Shown piece by piece: positions 61,780 through 64,000 of a stretch of DNA of 64,000 bases. Origin of the DNA: Neoarius graeffei (Eukaryota; Chordata; Actinopteri; Siluriformes; Ariidae). Numbering within the stretch: the first letter of the stretch is position 1; each line of letters starts with the position of its first letter. Below the pieces are notes generated by a model that was not told the DNA's origin, searched no databases, and saw nothing but the letters and a program-made list of their open reading frames with translations. The stretch lies in the NCBI RefSeq assembly GCF_027579695.1, contig NC_083571.1:37255943-37319942 (forward strand), read 5' to 3'. The position numbers were made by a program, and so were the translations under genes.

Positions 61780-62149
61780 CTTTGGGGGGGATACTTATGC
61801 ACACTCCAGATTTCTGTTTTTACATCTTAATTATTATTTGTGTCACAATAAAAAAAAAAAACAATGTGTACCTTTAAAGTGGCAGGCATGTTGTGTAAAT
61901 CAAATGGTGCTAACCCTCCAAAAATCCATTTTAATTCCAGCTTGTAATGCGACAAAACAGGACAAACACCAAGGGGGATGAATACTTTTGCAAGACACTG
62001 TATTTATGTAGATTCATAGGTATAGTGTCCCTTACACACACACAGAGATGTTTGGACTGAGCACTGCTAAAATTTGCCTGGCAAGAAATTAATTGCATCC
62101 ATTAACGAGAGCCTGTCTGCATTAGACAAGAAAATATTCAGAAATACGA

Positions 62150-63340
62150 CTATAAAGTCCCGAGAAATCCTGTCAACTTTACTCATTACCTAACTGCTTA
62201 GCTTTAGTGGTAATTATGAATACGAATATTAATTATGATTATTATAATGAATATTAATAAATATGACTTATTTAGCTCACTAGCTAGCATTAGCAGTAAA
62301 GATTATGAATCTGATAAACAGTCCTGTCAGAATTACTATCATTTCAGTTAAATGTATTGCGCTGGCTAGCATTAGCGGTATGAAAATTAATAGCATGCCT
62401 TAAAATCCTGTAAGTTAAACTTATGTTTAGCTCGAAAGTGTTAGCAGTGAACATTGTGAACATGTCTGACAACAAGTTAAAAAATTGTCAGGAATTCTGT
62501 CATACTAGCTCATTTAGGTTAGTTGGCGAATATTAGCAGTGAATATTCTGAACATGAATATTATAAATATCATCTAAAACTGCTATCAGGTTAGTTCATG
62601 TTAGCTGGCTGCCTAGCATTACCCATGAATGTTAAGAACGTTTATGATTATGATTTAAAAATCCTGTCAGAAATCCTTTCAGATTAAAATCACTTTAGTT
62701 ATCTAGCTAGGGTTAGTGGATAAATTATACACTTTTATGAACATGGTGAAAAATGTTTTGTCAGAAATCCTGTCGGGGGCGGCACGGTGGTGTAGTGGTT
62801 AGCGCTGTCGCCTCACAGCAAGAAGGTCCTGGGTTCGAGCCCCGGGGCCGGCGAGGGCCTTTCTGTGTGGAGTTTGCATGTTCTCCCCGTGTCCGCGTGG
62901 GTTTCCTCCGGGTGCGCCGGTTTCCCCCACAGTCCAAAGACATGCAGGTTAGGTTAACTGGTGACTCTAAATTGACCGTAGGTGTGAATGTGAGTGTGAA
63001 TGGTTGTCTGTGTCTATGTGTCAGCCCTGTGATGACCTGGCGACTTGTCCAGGGTGTACCCCGCCTTTCGCCCGTAGTCAGCTGGGATAGGCTCCAGCTT
63101 GCCTGCGACCCTGTAGAAGGATAAAGCGGCTAGAGATAATGAGATGAGAAATCCTGTCAGGTTAGCTCATCTATTCACTATTTTAACATTTATGAATATG
63201 ACTAAAAGTTCCTGTCAAAAAAAGCTTTCAGGTTAGCTTATGTTAGCAAACTGTTCATCAGGATCCGTGAAGATTTTAGATGAATATTCACATAAAATTC
63301 CTGTTACTTAGTTCATATTAGCTTGATGTCTCGGGTCAGC
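62150..63340. repeat. Degenerate ~70-100-base tandem repeat with 'ttagc' and 'cctgtcag' motifs
   Basis: Repeated combination of 'agctagcattagcagt(g/a)aa', 'tatgaa(c/t)atga' and '(a/t)atcctgtcag': near 62110 and 62160 (partial), 62280-62335, 62360-62420, 62440-62505, 62525-62600, 62610-62690, 62700-62775 and 63150-63240. A SINE interrupts it. Similar 'ttagctagc' words occur near 53280 and 54640. Confidence 0.6.
62775..63146 (+). repeat. SINE family A with 12-bp target duplication
   Basis: Flanked by 'agaaatcctgtc' (62763-62774 and 63147-63158), one unit motif of the surrounding minisatellite. Confidence 0.93.
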
Positions 63341-63599
63341 AAGGAAATTTACGCACGTTTATGAATTCGCCCCTTTACCAAATCCCAGCATGCATTGCGC
63401 TTTGGGAACTCCTGGTGGCTCAGTTCACGTTGATGATAACAGTACCAAAACAAATATTGGGCTACAAAAAATGATTTTATGTTCAAATATTGAAGGTAAG
63501 CTGAAATGTGATGGTATTAGCCTTTATTTGTGTCGTTACTGGTTCCATGGTATTTTTCGTCAGCACAGAAGCTAACTGGTCATTGGAAGTTAATTGGTC

Positions 63600-63922
63600 A
63601 TTATTATCGCATTTTGCTCTATCACCTAATGATTATGCCCCCCTTGAATGTCTCTACCAGTGTATCGACCAAATCAACAACTGGATGTCACAACATTTTC
63701 TCCAGCTGAACACAGATAAAACAGAAGTAATTCTATTTGGGAAAAAAGATGAAAGACTCAGGATTACCACTATTCTTAACACAAAGGGGATTAAAACAAA
63801 AGATATGGTTAAAAATCTTGGTGTTTTCATTGACAGCGAGCTAAACTTTGACAGTCACATGAAAGCAATCACTAAATCGGCATTTTATCACCTAAAAAAC
63901 ATTTCCAAACTAAGAGGACTTC
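63600..63922 (+). mobile_element. L2/CR1-like LINE reverse transcriptase fragment
   Basis: Open frame reading QCIDQINNWMSQHFLQLNTD, KTEVILFGKKDERLRI, LGVFIDSELNFDSHMKAITK, SAFYHLKNISKLRGLL: the segment after the YxDD box in L2/CR1/Rex1-type fish LINEs. A SINE inserts at its right. The rest would lie outside the window. Confidence 0.8.
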
Positions 63923-64000
63923 TCATCTCATTATCTCTAGCCGCTTTATCCTGTTCTACAGGGTCGCAGGCAAGCTGGAGCCTATCCCAGCTGACTACGG
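63923..64000 (-). repeat. SINE family A, 3' end, cut by the window edge
   Basis: Minus-strand tail and body start ('tctcatctcattatctctag'), inserted into the LINE fragment. The remainder is beyond the window. Confidence 0.9.

Larger units (their letters stand above)
60115..62000 (+). mobile_element. Tc1/mariner element, family 'cagtgccttgcaaaag', with RTE insertion
   Basis: Long inverted ends of ~190 bases: 'cagtgccttgcaaaagtatt' / complement of 'aatacttttgcaagacactg', with TA on both sides (60113-60114 and 62001-62002). Contains a dead transposase and a 298-base LINE fragment. Confidence 0.93.

Overview
This is nuclear DNA from a bony fish (teleost). It holds one complete multi-exon gene, the 3' part of a second gene, and an unusually dense, deeply nested set of transposons. 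The teleost call rests on the repeats (several Tc1 families, Tol2-like and other hAT elements, Penelope and RTE/L2-type LINEs, and a tRNA-derived SINE with a GATGAGAT tail), on introns full of (GT)n/(CA)n, and on vertebrate-type exons. I cannot name the species.

Layout. 1-10347: tandem array of ~742-bp units with embedded AAT microsatellites and a GC hairpin. 10348-14041: two Tc1 copies with dead transposases. 14237-18499: a hAT element carrying an inverted second copy of itself. 18528-22215: a Tc1 element with an inverted end duplication, a hAT MITE and a head-to-head Penelope insertion. 22237-25042: a LINE tail and a Ty3/gypsy fragment split by a Tc1 copy with a full-length open transposase. 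25043-28503: a SINE split by a hAT, which itself holds another hAT and another SINE. 28540-28900: a CpG-rich block that may be the promoter of the gene downstream. 29418-37078: SINEs, THAP-domain fragments, a Tol2-like element with nested elements, a Harbinger-like remnant and a TTAA-flanked THAP element.

37366-55466 is tropomodulin-1 (tmod1, + strand). Nine coding exons join in phase to give 357 residues. An extra in-frame exon candidate lies in the last intron. The introns hold many SINEs, a Tc1, a large minisatellite next to exon 5, and MITEs. Complexin (cplx1-like, - strand, last two coding exons at 58552-58746 and 59510-59688) lies tail-to-tail with tmod1, with an RTE LINE remnant between them. 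The right end has a Tc1 with an RTE insertion, a degenerate minisatellite, more SINEs and an L2/CR1-like LINE fragment that runs off the window.

The two host genes act in different systems: tmod1 caps actin pointed ends, and complexin regulates SNARE-mediated vesicle fusion. I see no functional link between them. The most notable observations are complementary AC and GU repeats at the two ends of several tmod1 introns, a minisatellite whose unit looks like the adjacent 3' splice site, the 35-codon cassette exon candidate, the hAT self-insertion, and the shared tail of the SINE and a LINE.
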